64,000 bases of DNA from Chloroflexota bacterium (GTDB lineage Bacteria > Chloroflexota > Anaerolineae > Aggregatilineales > Phototrophicaceae). Under the pieces are notes generated by a model. That model saw only the letters and a program-made list of their open reading frames with translations. It had not been told where the DNA came from and did no database searches. The stretch lies in the NCBI GenBank assembly GCA_013388745.1, contig JACAER010000034.1, positions 124,001-188,000 of the forward strand, given 5' to 3'. This document shows, one piece after another, positions 8,344-17,078 of the stretch. The position numbers were made by a program, and so were the translations under genes. Position 1 is the stretch's first letter, and every line of letters begins with the position of its first letter.

Positions 8344-9741
8344 TTATAGCTGGAACATCTGCCCCTTTTCTGGAACGTCCACTGTCCAGCCATATTCGCT
8401 GCGCAGCGCGGCTTGCAGCGCTGCGGCGGCGGCTTCTTCGCCGTGTACCAGAAACACGCGCTGCGGCTTCTTCTGGATAGCGCTGGCCCATTCCAGCAGT
8501 TCTTCTTTGTCGGCGTGGCCGCTGAAGCCGTTGATAACTTCGACCTGCGCCTGCACGCGGTATTCGTCGCCCAAAATGCGCACGCGCTCTTCGCCATCGA
8601 CCAGACGGCGGCCCAGAGTGTTAGGCGCCTGCCAGCCGGTAATCAGCACCGTGTTGGCGGGGTTATCGATGCGGTGCGCCAGATGATGCAGCACACGCCC
8701 GAACTCGGCCATGCCGCTGGCGCTGACGATAATGCAGGGTTCGCGGCGGAAGTTGAGGCGTTTGCTATCCTCGACACTGCGGACATAGGTCAAATGCTGG
8801 AAACCGAAGGGGTCGTATTCGCGGCCAATGAATTCGCGCGTTTCGGCGTCGTAACATTCGGGATGCAGTTCGAAGACCGAGGTGATGTTGACGGCCAGCG
8901 GGCTGTCCACGAAGATCGGCATAGGCGGAATATCGCCAGAGCGCCACAGTTGATGCAGCATATAGACCAACTGCTGCGTGCGCCCGACAGCGAAGGCCGG
9001 CATGACGATGGAGCCGCCGCGCCGGTAGGTTTCGACAACGATGGTTTCCAGCCGCCGCAGCGAATCATCGACATCTTCATGGAAGCGGTCGCCATAAGTG
9101 CTTTCCATGATGAGGATGTCGGCGCTGTCGATGGTATCGGGGTCGCGGATAATGGGAATGCCGCGCCGCCCAATGTCGCCGCTGAACACCAGGCGCAGAT
9201 CGCGTCCGGCGGCGCGGTCTTCGATGTCGAGAATCACGCTGGCGCTACCGAGCATGTGTCCGGCGTCCACGTAGGTCAGCGTGACGCCGGGGGCGATAGT
9301 GCGCGCGCGGTAGTAGCTTTGCGTCGTGAAATACGCCATGACTTCGAGCGCATCTTTTTGTGTGTAGATCGGCTCGACAGGCGGATCGCCGTGTTTTCTG
9401 CCGCGCTTGTTGATGAATTCGACATCTTTTTCCTGGATAAAACCACTGTCTGACAGCATGGCGGCGCACAGATCGCGCGTGGCGGGCGTGCAGATGATGT
9501 CGCCGCGAAAACCGGCTTTATACAGGCCGGGCAGACTGCCGGAATGGTCGATGTGCGCGTGCGAGAGCACAACCAGATCGATCTGCGCCGCGTCGAACTT
9601 AAAGTTGAGGTTCTCGTCGTAGGCTTCGGCGCGCTTGCCCTGAAACATGCCGCAGTCCAGCAGCAGTTTGACTCCGTTGACCTGGATCAGGTGCTTGGAG
9701 CCGGTGACGGTACGCGCCGCGCCGTGAAAGGTGAGTTTCAT
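8344..9741 (-). CDS. Metallo-beta-lactamase/beta-CASP nuclease (RNA-processing type)
   Basis: 465 residues, usual length for bacterial YSH1-like beta-CASP proteins. Zinc motifs are present: SHAHIDHSG (motif 2), AGHMLGSA (motif 3), SGDIG (motif 4), the beta-CASP cap with FAVGRTQQL, IIVSASGMAEFGR (motif B) and FSGHADKEEL (motif C). Such proteins cleave RNA as endo- or 5' exonucleases. AAGGAG precedes the ATG. It is monocistronic, facing the secreted hydrolase. Exact RNA target unknown. Confidence 0.93.
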   Translation of the reverse strand: MKLTFHGAARTVTGSKHLIQVNGVKLLLDCGMFQGKRAEAYDENLNFKFDAAQIDLVVLSHAHIDHSGSLPGLYKAGFRGDIICTPATRDLCAAMLSDSGFIQEKDVEFINKRGRKHGDPPVEPIYTQKDALEVMAYFTTQSYYRARTIAPGVTLTYVDAGHMLGSASVILDIEDRAAGRDLRLVFSGDIGRRGIPIIRDPDTIDSADILIMESTYGDRFHEDVDDSLRRLETIVVETYRRGGSIVMPAFAVGRTQQLVYMLHQLWRSGDIPPMPIFVDSPLAVNITSVFELHPECYDAETREFIGREYDPFGFQHLTYVRSVEDSKRLNFRREPCIIVSASGMAEFGRVLHHLAHRIDNPANTVLITGWQAPNTLGRRLVDGEERVRILGDEYRVQAQVEVINGFSGHADKEELLEWASAIQKKPQRVFLVHGEEAAAAALQAALRSEYGWTVDVPEKGQMFQL

Positions 9742-9858
9742 AAAATCGCTCCTTGAGCGAGGTCATGGGTAGCTATAGGGGGAGAGTTTACCGCATTTGC
9801 GCCGCGCGGGGTGGGAAGTGCTGTGATAGGGCGCAGACAGGAGTGTGTGGAAAGCGCT

Positions 9859-10042
9859 ATGTTGAAACAAATGAGGCTGAAAAACTGGCGCAGTGCCAAG
9901 GAAGAAACGATTGAATTCGACCCGCCCGCACACCTCGTGTGAAGAGAGGCATGTGCTCCAGCCGCGTTTCAACTGTGAGGTGACCGGCGAGGTCGCCGGG
10001 CTTTCCAGCGCCATGAACGCGGAAGTCGAGCCGCTCGAATAA
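9859..10042 (+). pseudogene. Decayed fragment resembling the N-terminus of a RecF/SMC-like ATPase
   Basis: From ATG 9859 the 27-codon frame begins MLKQMRLKNWRSAKEE and then TIEFDPPAHLV, the typical start of RecF/AAA-type ATPases just before the Walker A loop, and then meets TGA at 9942. The +1 frame continues open to TAA at 10042 (…RFNCEVTGEVAGLSSAMNAEVEPLE) without a P-loop. It looks like a frameshifted, deleted remnant. The similarity rests on about 25 residues, so it may be chance. Confidence 0.35.
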
Positions 10043-10153
10043 GCGCCGCGCAGCCTGCACAACGCAGACACAAATCCTTTTGCCAAACCAAGAAGGGGAT
10101 TTTTTGTGCGAAAACTTCGCTCGTCTTTGCTATTTCAACACATAATTTGCGGT
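10043..10153. other. Gene-free remainder of a 412-base interval
   Basis: With 9742-9858 and the fragment above, this forms a 412-base stretch without an intact gene between two minus-strand genes. It is locally AT-richer near 10075-10145. I see no RNA gene, clear terminator or repeat. Confidence 0.6.
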
Positions 10154-11752
10154 TCAGCGTCGATTTCGCGCGCGCAGCCGCTCCAACAGCACGCCGGGAA
10201 TCGTGCGCGCCTCCGCCACGCCCAACAGCAGCGCCAGCCCGAAAAACAGCGCCGCCCCCCCGGCTATACCCGCCGCCGCTGTCACCCACACGCCATACGG
10301 CGCGCTCAGCGCGCGCAGCCCCAGCAGCGCCAGCCCCATCAGCCCTGCCGCCGCCAGCGCCCGTCCCGCCCCGTCCAGCACATAGCGATCTGCCAGCCCG
10401 ACCCGGCGCCGCAGCAGCAGCCACAGCGCCGCCGCCTCCAGCAGCGTCGTCAGCGAGTTGGCCAGCGCCAGCCCGGCGAACGGCCCGCGGCTCAGGCTGT
10501 TCGGGTCGCCGATCACGCGAATCAGCGCAAAACTGAGCACGATATTGGCCACCATCGCCGCCAGCCCCACCGTAACCGGCGTGCGTGTGTCCGCCAGCGC
10601 ATAAAACGCCCGCGACAGCACCTCTAACAGGCTGTGCCCGGCGATGCCCAGCGCGAAAAACGCCAGTGCCCACGCCGTTGCCGCCGTGCTTTCCGCCGTC
10701 CACTCCCCACGCTCGAACAGCACCGCGATAAGCGGCTCGCCGAGTACAATCAGCCCTGCCGCCGCCGGAAAGGCGAGAAACAGCACGCTGCGCATGGCCC
10801 CCGCCAGACGCTGCCGGAATCCCGCCAGATCATTCTGTGCCGCCAGCGCCGCCAGCGAGGGAAACACCGCCGAGCCAATGCTCTGCGCGATCACGCCCAG
10901 CGCGAAAAACAGCAGATACCAGGCCGTATTGAGCGCGCTGTAACTGCCTTCGACCATATACGAAGTAAAGGCCACATTCACGGCGAAATTGATCTGCACC
11001 ACCGCCAGCCCCAGCACGCGCGGCCCCATCAGCAGCAGCACCTGCCGCACGCCCGGCGCGTTGAAGCCGAGCAAAAAACGCAGCGGCGGCGCCACTTTGC
11101 GCACGCCGGGAAGCTGCACCGCCAGATGCAGCGCCGCGCCCAACACCGCGCCCCACGCCAGCCCATAGACACTCGGTGTGCCATCGGGTGTCAACCGCGC
11201 CAGCAGCAGCGCCCCGACAATCAGCCCGGCGTTGTACAGGCTGGGCGCCAGCGCCGGCAGCAAAAACTGCTGATGCGCGTTCAACAGCGCCATCAGCAGA
11301 CCGCTCACGCCGAAAATCGCCACTGTCGCCAGCATGATCTGCGTCAGCGACACGGTGAGCGCCTGCATTTCCGGCGGCGCGCCCGGCAGCAGCAGCGCCG
11401 GCAGCAGCAGCGGCGCGCACAGACCGATGACCACCGCCAGCGCAATGCTGCTCAGCGTCACCAGCGTCAGTGTCGCGCTCACCAGCTTCCAGGCAGCGGA
11501 TGGATCTTCCCCCGCGCGCAGCTTGCTGTAGATTGGCAAAAACGATGAACCAAGCGCGCCGCCCGCGATCAGCACAAACAGCGTTTCCGGGATACGCTGC
11601 GCGGCAAAAAAGGCGTCCAGCGTTTCGCTGGTGCCGAAGGTGGCGGCGATGATGGCCGTGCGGATAATGCCCAGCGCGCCGCTCGACAAAAAGCCGAAAA
11701 CGAGCACCAGCGCCGCGCGCGCAATTTGCCGATTAGAAAGGGCTGGAGTCAT
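10154..11752 (-). CDS. murJ: Lipid II flippase MurJ
   Basis: 532 residues, a polytopic membrane protein with about 14 hydrophobic segments and the MVF/MurJ signature near the start (RTAIIAATFGTSETLDAFFAAQRIPE). It flips lipid-linked peptidoglycan precursor across the cytoplasmic membrane, so the host makes peptidoglycan. Other supporting blocks are LVLGEPLIAVLFERGEWT and SRAFYALADTRTP. The ATG lies 3 bases after the stop of the PIN-domain gene, so it is probably co-transcribed with that toxin-antitoxin-like pair. Confidence 0.96.
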   Translation of the reverse strand: MTPALSNRQIARAALVLVFGFLSSGALGIIRTAIIAATFGTSETLDAFFAAQRIPETLFVLIAGGALGSSFLPIYSKLRAGEDPSAAWKLVSATLTLVTLSSIALAVVIGLCAPLLLPALLLPGAPPEMQALTVSLTQIMLATVAIFGVSGLLMALLNAHQQFLLPALAPSLYNAGLIVGALLLARLTPDGTPSVYGLAWGAVLGAALHLAVQLPGVRKVAPPLRFLLGFNAPGVRQVLLLMGPRVLGLAVVQINFAVNVAFTSYMVEGSYSALNTAWYLLFFALGVIAQSIGSAVFPSLAALAAQNDLAGFRQRLAGAMRSVLFLAFPAAAGLIVLGEPLIAVLFERGEWTAESTAATAWALAFFALGIAGHSLLEVLSRAFYALADTRTPVTVGLAAMVANIVLSFALIRVIGDPNSLSRGPFAGLALANSLTTLLEAAALWLLLRRRVGLADRYVLDGAGRALAAAGLMGLALLGLRALSAPYGVWVTAAAGIAGGAALFFGLALLLGVAEARTIPGVLLERLRARNRR

Positions 11753-11755
11753 AGT

Positions 11756-12139
11756 TTAAGTGTAGGGAACATGCACGGTCACATCGGGTAAAATGCTAAA
11801 GTCTTTGACATTGCGCGTATAGATAGGCAGTTGCAGCCGCATACTCATCGCGGCGATGAAACAATCCAGAATCTCGATTTGATGGCTCAGGTGAAAGGCC
11901 TCAAATTGCCGCAGCGCCCATTCTGCATCTGCGGCCGTGGGAAAAGCCAGCGCATAAATAGCGCACAGGCGCATGGCTTTGGTTTGTTCCGTCTTGTTTT
12001 TCGCGCCATAACCCAACTCCATCCGCACGACAGAGGGGACAACTAATTCCAGACCAGTCGCAGATTGCATCCATGCGGCAGCTTTGGGATAGCCGCGCAA
12101 GATATCAATGAGGTTACTGGTATCAATCAGTCCATCCAC
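11756..12139 (-). CDS. PIN-domain toxin, VapC-like
   Basis: 127 residues. The acidic PIN residues are in place: DTSNLIDILRG (Asp6), VVRMELGYG (Glu near 43), a mid-domain Glu in FPTAADAEWALRQFE, and ILDCFIAAM with YTRNVKDF at the end. VapC toxins are Mg-dependent RNases that cleave tRNA or rRNA unless bound by antitoxin. The start lies 5 bases downstream of the antitoxin-like stop and the stop lies 3 bases before murJ. Confidence 0.86.
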   Translation of the reverse strand: MDGLIDTSNLIDILRGYPKAAAWMQSATGLELVVPSVVRMELGYGAKNKTEQTKAMRLCAIYALAFPTAADAEWALRQFEAFHLSHQIEILDCFIAAMSMRLQLPIYTRNVKDFSILPDVTVHVPYT

Positions 12140-12144
12140 AGTGC

Positions 12145-12387
12145 TTAAGCCTTACCTCTGCGCGAGATGCGGCGGCGCAGTTTACGCGAATAGGCCGCAC
12201 TGTCTTCGATATCCGTGCGATGCGCCCATGCTCCAACCAATCCAGACGCTAACACGTCTCCTAAAGTCCCACCTCTAGGCTGCATCGTAATCTCGATTTG
12301 CACTTTTCCGGGTGGCAGATCGGGCGGCAGTTCGACCTTCAACCGTCCGTCAGCCGTGATTTCGCCCTGTAAAATCAGCTTGTTCAT
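12145..12387 (-). CDS. Antitoxin-like partner of the PIN toxin
   Basis: 80 residues from the ATG at 12387, which has GAAGG nine bases upstream; an ATG at 12396 has no room for a ribosome site. The N-terminal part (ITADGRLKVELPPDLPPGKVQ) looks like the short beta-rich DNA-binding or hinge region seen in many VapB-type partners. The C-terminus is Arg/Lys-rich and probably wraps the toxin. Assigned mainly from size, position and pattern. The pair probably autoregulates. Confidence 0.7.
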   Translation of the reverse strand: MNKLILQGEITADGRLKVELPPDLPPGKVQIEITMQPRGGTLGDVLASGLVGAWAHRTDIEDSAAYSRKLRRRISRRGKA

Positions 12388-12540
12388 CCGTAACATCCTT
12401 CACTGGCCAGTTGACTCATTGTAGCACAGCGGCGGCGCGCGCCGCACGGCATCCGCGCGCCATCGCGGGGACAGATCGCCAATAAATGCGTTACGTTTTT
12501 ATCGTTAGCGGGCAGCGAAAAAGCCTGAACGCCCTGCCGG

Positions 12541-13911
12541 CTAATCCAGAGACGCCGCCAGTACTTTTTCGGCAGGCGCTGGCGTATAGTTTTCCTGAAA
12601 CGCTTTGACGCTCACCTGCCGCAGCGACCACAGCGCCACGCCGAGTCCGATTGCCCCCAGCAGAAACACGCCGCCATAGGCCAGCGCCTCATTGCCGCTT
12701 AACCACAGGCCGAAATCACGCACGATGCCGCCGCCCGAAACACCGATGCCGCGCGCTACAGTCACCACCAGCGTCCAGAAGCCCAAAAACGTGCCGGCGC
12801 GCCCTTCGGGACTCATATCCATCATCAAGCCCAGCGTGCCCACGTTCCACACGCCCAACCCCACGCCCAACAGAATCAGCCCCGGAGTCACCAACCAGCG
12901 AATCTGCGCGAAGGCTGAAAGCGCGAACAGCACAAACGTGACAATCAGCACAGCCATGCCGATAAATGACAGGCGCGTATTATTCAACTGAGGGAAGCGC
13001 CGCCCCAAAAACAGGAACAGCACCGTCGCGACGATCGCCGTGCCACCCCAATAGGCGGTGAAGCGTGTCGTGACGCTGGCGCTCATGCCGAAGACATCGC
13101 CGCCAAACGGCTCCAAGATCAAATCCTGCGAGAAGGCAAAGAGCATCGACAGCGCCAGATACCAGAAAAAGAAGCGCAGCGGGCGCAGGCTGAAGGCCAG
13201 CCTGAGATCGGCCAGCACCGAAACAGTGTGCTCCGCCCCCTCGCGGCTGGCGACCGCGCCGCTGCTGCGTCGTTCTTCGCCCACCAGCGACACGAACCAC
13301 AGCGTGCCCAGAATCATGCCCGCCAGCACGAATAGATTTTGCAGCGTCTCCGGCGTAAAACTCAGCGTTTGCCCTTCGCGGTGTTCGGGCAGCAGCAGGG
13401 CGAACACAATGCCGCCAATGGTGAAGCCCAGCAGCAGAAATGTCCAGACGATGCCGACCGCGCGTCCGCGCTGCGATTCTGCCGCGCGATCATAAACCAG
13501 CGCCAGAAAGGTGCCGCCGGAAAAAGCCGTGCCCAGACTGAACAATAGCAGCGACAGGCTGATAATCGTCCATTCCACCAGCCCGGCCTGCGTGCCGCGC
13601 GCCAGATGCGCCGTCGCCAGCCCCAGCGCGATAATGCTGAGCGCCATCAGCGCCCGCCCCAGCCAGATCCAAAAGAGGCGGCGGTAGCCCATCACGGCGT
13701 AGCGATCCGACATACGTCCTGCCCAGATGCCGATCGGCGCGAGGAAATAGCGCAGCCCGGCCAGCAGGCTCACAGGGGTCGCGGCGTAACCCAGATCGCT
13801 AATCATGATGCGATTCCAGACGCCGGTGATGATGACATCGGCCATGCCAGAGCCGAGATGGAACAGGCCAATCTTGAGATTACGGCCAAGCGAGAGCTGT
13901 TTCTCGTCCAT
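12541..13911 (-). CDS. PucC/BCD-type major facilitator superfamily transporter
   Basis: 456 residues with 12 predicted membrane segments. The start (LGSGMADVIITGVWNRIMI) and the C-terminal MSPEGRAGTFLGFWTL block match, in my reading, the PucC/LhaA subgroup of MFS proteins. That subgroup is best known beside bacteriochlorophyll and light-harvesting genes. No photosynthesis gene is nearby, so the transported molecule is unknown and a tetrapyrrole or lipid-like cargo is only a guess. It is monocistronic with a consensus promoter. Confidence 0.82.
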   Translation of the reverse strand: MDEKQLSLGRNLKIGLFHLGSGMADVIITGVWNRIMISDLGYAATPVSLLAGLRYFLAPIGIWAGRMSDRYAVMGYRRLFWIWLGRALMALSIIALGLATAHLARGTQAGLVEWTIISLSLLLFSLGTAFSGGTFLALVYDRAAESQRGRAVGIVWTFLLLGFTIGGIVFALLLPEHREGQTLSFTPETLQNLFVLAGMILGTLWFVSLVGEERRSSGAVASREGAEHTVSVLADLRLAFSLRPLRFFFWYLALSMLFAFSQDLILEPFGGDVFGMSASVTTRFTAYWGGTAIVATVLFLFLGRRFPQLNNTRLSFIGMAVLIVTFVLFALSAFAQIRWLVTPGLILLGVGLGVWNVGTLGLMMDMSPEGRAGTFLGFWTLVVTVARGIGVSGGGIVRDFGLWLSGNEALAYGGVFLLGAIGLGVALWSLRQVSVKAFQENYTPAPAEKVLAASLD

Positions 13912-13954
13912 GTTTTATCCGGTTTTAGTAGATTTTTGCAGATTTTACAGTGTG

Positions 13955-13984
13955 ATTATAGAGGTTTTTGCGCCGCCCTGTCAA
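13955..13984 (-). promoter_or_regulatory. Consensus promoter of the PucC-like gene
   Basis: On the minus strand TTGACA (13984-13979), 18 bases, then TATAAT (13960-13955), about 44 bases before the ATG at 13911. All twelve positions match. Confidence 0.75.
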
Positions 13985-14065
13985 CCGCCCTGTTTTCGTG
14001 CCGCCGCGCGATTTTTTTCGAAATACAGCGAAATATGTTACAGTGGAGAAAGAAAGGGAGCACTT

Positions 14066-15763
14066 ATGGAAACCTACGCAGTGCCGCCAGCGCTGAAGAA
14101 TCGCTACCGCCTGTTGGAACAGATCGGGCAGGGGGGCATGGCGGCGGTCTACCGTGCGCACGATGAAACGCTGCAACGCGAGGTCGCCATCAAGTTTCTG
14201 GCGCCGCATCTGCTGGCAGGCGACGACGAAGCCAGCACACGCTTCCTGCGCGAGGCGCGCACTATCGCGCGGCTGGCACACCCGCATATCGTGACGCTCT
14301 ACGACGCAGATCGCGAGGGCGCGTGGCACTATCTGGTGCTGGAATATATCGCCGGGCAGGATTTGGCGGCGGCGGCGGCAGCGCGCGGCGGCAAACTCGC
14401 GCTGGATGAAGCGCTGAGTTTTGTGCGCGATACGCTGAGCGGGCTGGCCTACGCCCACGCGGCAGGCGTGATTCACCGCGACATTAAACCGCAAAATCTG
14501 CTGTTGACCGCCGTCGGCAGCATCAAAATCGCCGATTTCGGGCTGGCGCTGGCACAAAATGATCTGCGCCTAACGCGGGCGGGCGCGCTGGTGGGCACGC
14601 CGCTGTATCTGGCGCCAGAAGTTGTGTTGGAAAAGCCGGTCGATGCCCGCACGGATTTATACGCTGTCGGCGTCGTGCTGTATGAACTGCTGACCGGCCA
14701 GCCGCCTTTTAAGGCCAGCAGCGCCAGCGGCGTGCTTTCGCAAATTCTGCACGCGCCCATACCCGCGCCGCGCGACAGCAATCCCTATATCCCGGCGGAA
14801 ATCGAGCGCATCATCCTCACGCTGCTGGCGAAAAATCCCGACGAACGCTTTCCTTCGGCAGAGGCCGTTTTGGAAGCGCTGCGCGGCAGCGATACCCCCG
14901 GCGCGCCCAGCAGCGATGAAACCCTGACACAGGAACTCTTGCTGTACAGCGCGCGCGAGGACAGCGCCGCTGCCGTCGAAAAAGAGCGCCGCCGCCTGGC
15001 GAAACGGCTGGAAAGCGAAATTATCGAGCCGCTGAACCTGATGCTGGCGCAGGCCGGTATGTATGAACAGAGCCTCGCCACGAATCCGCAGGCGCGCATG
15101 GCAGCTTCGGTCATGGCGAGCCTGGCGCGGCAGGCTTTGCAGCAGGCGCGCGACCTGAGCGCGAATCTGCATCCCACGATTCTCGAATCGCTCGGTTTAG
15201 AACCGGCGCTCGAAGCGCTGGCGGGAACTCTGCGCGCCAGAGGCATACAAACGCTGTTCCTGTTGGAACGCCAGCGCGAACGCTTGCCCGCCGCCGTCGA
15301 ACTGGCGCTGTTCCGGGCGGCGCAGGATGCGTTGGAACGCGCCGTGACTTATGCCCGCGCGGCACAGATCACGCTGCGGCTGGAACACAGCGGCGAACAC
15401 TTCAGCTTCAGCATCAGCGACAATGGCGTGGTAGCGGGCGGGCTGGAACTGCTGGAAAACGCCCGCCAGCGGATTCAGCAGATCGGCGGGCGCAGCGAAA
15501 CACGCTGGCACGAAGACGGCGGGCTAGAACTGCTCATCACGCTGCGTCTGGAAGCGCCGGTGCAGCTTACCCCACGCGAAATCGAAGTCCTGCAACTGCT
15601 GGCGGACGGCCTGAGCAATAAGGCTATCGCCAGAAAACTGTCGCTCAGCCCGCGCACTGTCAATTTTCATCTGGACAACATTTACGCCAAGCTGGGCGTG
15701 AATTCGCGCACCGAAGCGGCGATATATGCCCTGCGGCGCGGCTGGAGCAAGCGCCCCCGTTAA
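14066..15763 (+). CDS. Ser/Thr protein kinase fused to a degenerate histidine-kinase core and a LuxR-type DNA-binding domain
   Basis: 565 residues from the ATG at 14066 (AAAGGGAG upstream). Residues 14-275 are a complete Hanks-type kinase: GQGGMAAVY loop, Lys43, HRDIKPQN with Asp139, DFG at 157-159 and an APE segment. Residues 305-385 resemble the NarX-type dimerisation domain (ERRRLAKRLE, then LSANLHPTILESLGLEPAL), but the phospho-His position is Glu316. Residues 410-497 resemble its ATPase domain, with the N-box Asn replaced (DALERAV) and the DxGxG box reading DNGVV. Residues 500-560 are a LuxR/NarL HTH (LTPREIEVLQLLADGLSNKAIA). There is no membrane segment, so it is cytoplasmic. Ser/Thr phosphorylation may directly control DNA binding. 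Confidence 0.9.
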   Translation: METYAVPPALKNRYRLLEQIGQGGMAAVYRAHDETLQREVAIKFLAPHLLAGDDEASTRFLREARTIARLAHPHIVTLYDADREGAWHYLVLEYIAGQDLAAAAAARGGKLALDEALSFVRDTLSGLAYAHAAGVIHRDIKPQNLLLTAVGSIKIADFGLALAQNDLRLTRAGALVGTPLYLAPEVVLEKPVDARTDLYAVGVVLYELLTGQPPFKASSASGVLSQILHAPIPAPRDSNPYIPAEIERIILTLLAKNPDERFPSAEAVLEALRGSDTPGAPSSDETLTQELLLYSAREDSAAAVEKERRRLAKRLESEIIEPLNLMLAQAGMYEQSLATNPQARMAASVMASLARQALQQARDLSANLHPTILESLGLEPALEALAGTLRARGIQTLFLLERQRERLPAAVELALFRAAQDALERAVTYARAAQITLRLEHSGEHFSFSISDNGVVAGGLELLENARQRIQQIGGRSETRWHEDGGLELLITLRLEAPVQLTPREIEVLQLLADGLSNKAIARKLSLSPRTVNFHLDNIYAKLGVNSRTEAAIYALRRGWSKRPR

Positions 15764-15858
15764 ATGAACAGGTCTTATCCCGTCGTTTTGCTGTTCTCAA
15801 CGGCGCGCCGGATATGCGAGGATAAGGTCAACGCACAGACTTAATCAGGAGTACCCCC

Positions 15859-16923
15859 ATGACGCATCAATTCGCTATCGAACATATTCTGGCAGACGCG
15901 CACGTGACCGAAATCATGATCAGCGGCCACCAGCATATCGTGATCGAAAAGCACGGCAAACTGCAAGATGTGCCCTCGCCCTATCGCGATGCAGCGCATC
16001 TGCTGGCGGATATCCGCGCGATCTTCGAACCGCTGGGACTCAGCCCGGACGAAAGCCACCCGCTGCTGGATGGCCGTTTGCAGGATGGCTCGCGCGTCAA
16101 CCTGGTCATGCCGCCCATCGCGCTCGACGGGCCGGCGCTGACCATCCGCAAGTTCAACTTTCGCCAGCCCACGCTGGACGATCTGGTGAACAAATACCAT
16201 TCGCTGACGCCGGAAATCGTCGATTTTCTGCGCGCCTGTATTCTGGGACGGCTTAATATCGCCATCTGCGGCGGCACGGGGTCGGGCAAAACGACGCTGG
16301 CGAACGCGATTCTGGATATGATCCCGGATGACGAACGCCTGGTGATTACGGAAAACGCCAACGGCCTGCTGGTGCGCCAGCCGCGCGCTGTGCGTCTGGA
16401 AGCGCGTCCGGCGAATCTGGAAGGCAAAGGCGCGGTGACCGTGCGCGATCTGGTGCGCAACGCGATGAAAATGCGCCCCGATCGCATCATCGTTGGCGAA
16501 GTAGAAGATGGCGAAGCGTTCGATCTGCTGCAAGCGATGAACACCGGCTACGATGGCTCGTTTTTCACCATGCACGCCATTAACCCGCGCGACGCCCTGC
16601 CGCGTCTGGAAATCCTGATGGCGGGCGGCAGCCCCACCACGCCGGTGCTCGGTCTGCGCGATATGATCGCCAAAGGGCTGAATCTTATCGTCCAGATCAA
16701 CCGCCTGCCCAGCGGCGCGCGCCGCGTAGTGAACGTCACCGAAATCACGGGCATGACCGGCGATACCATCACGCTTCAGGATATTTTCGTCTGGGAGCAG
16801 ACCAGCTATATCGATGGCAAGGAAACTGGGCGCTTCCGCGCAACAGGCATTATTCCGACGTTCGTCAAACGCTTCCACGAGATGGGCATCGACATCCCGG
16901 TAACGATGTTCACCCCGCGTTAG
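15859..16923 (+). CDS. CpaF/TadA-like secretion ATPase, stand-alone
   Basis: 354 residues. Walker A GGTGSGKTTLANA near 138-150, Asp-box MRPDRIIVGEVEDGEAFDLLQA, and the His-box FTMHAINPRDALPRLE are those of the CpaF/VirB11 family that powers type IVc (Tad) pili and related secretion. AGGAG lies upstream of the ATG. No pilin, TadB/C or peptidase gene is nearby, so its membrane partners must be encoded elsewhere. It is followed by a 10-bp hairpin. Confidence 0.92.
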   Translation: MTHQFAIEHILADAHVTEIMISGHQHIVIEKHGKLQDVPSPYRDAAHLLADIRAIFEPLGLSPDESHPLLDGRLQDGSRVNLVMPPIALDGPALTIRKFNFRQPTLDDLVNKYHSLTPEIVDFLRACILGRLNIAICGGTGSGKTTLANAILDMIPDDERLVITENANGLLVRQPRAVRLEARPANLEGKGAVTVRDLVRNAMKMRPDRIIVGEVEDGEAFDLLQAMNTGYDGSFFTMHAINPRDALPRLEILMAGGSPTTPVLGLRDMIAKGLNLIVQINRLPSGARRVVNVTEITGMTGDTITLQDIFVWEQTSYIDGKETGRFRATGIIPTFVKRFHEMGIDIPVTMFTPR

Positions 16924-16931
16924 TCCTTTTG

Positions 16932-16963
16932 CCCCCTCCACGCCATGCCTCCTGTGGAGGGGG
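16932..16963 (+). terminator. Terminator-like hairpin after the CpaF-like gene
   Basis: A perfect 10-bp stem, CCCCCTCCAC (16932-16941) with GTGGAGGGGG (16954-16963), and a 12-base loop starting 9 bases after the stop codon. It is not followed by a T-run, so it may terminate with Rho or protect the 3' end. Confidence 0.65.
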
Positions 16964-17078
16964 TTCGCTGTGCACAAATCCGAAAGGCCAATTTTGCGCG
17001 AAAAAGTAGGCAGTATAACGGCCCTGTGGTATGGTGGACTCCATATCAGCGACAGACAACCAACAAGGATAAGGCATC

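Noticed and set aside
8413..9453. 346-codon plus-strand frame over the beta-CASP nuclease gene
   Set aside because: The minus frame has all the metal motifs; this one has none.
9763..10086. 107-codon minus-strand frame in the 412-base interval
   Set aside because: No family resemblance, no ribosome site, and low-complexity Ser/Arg composition.
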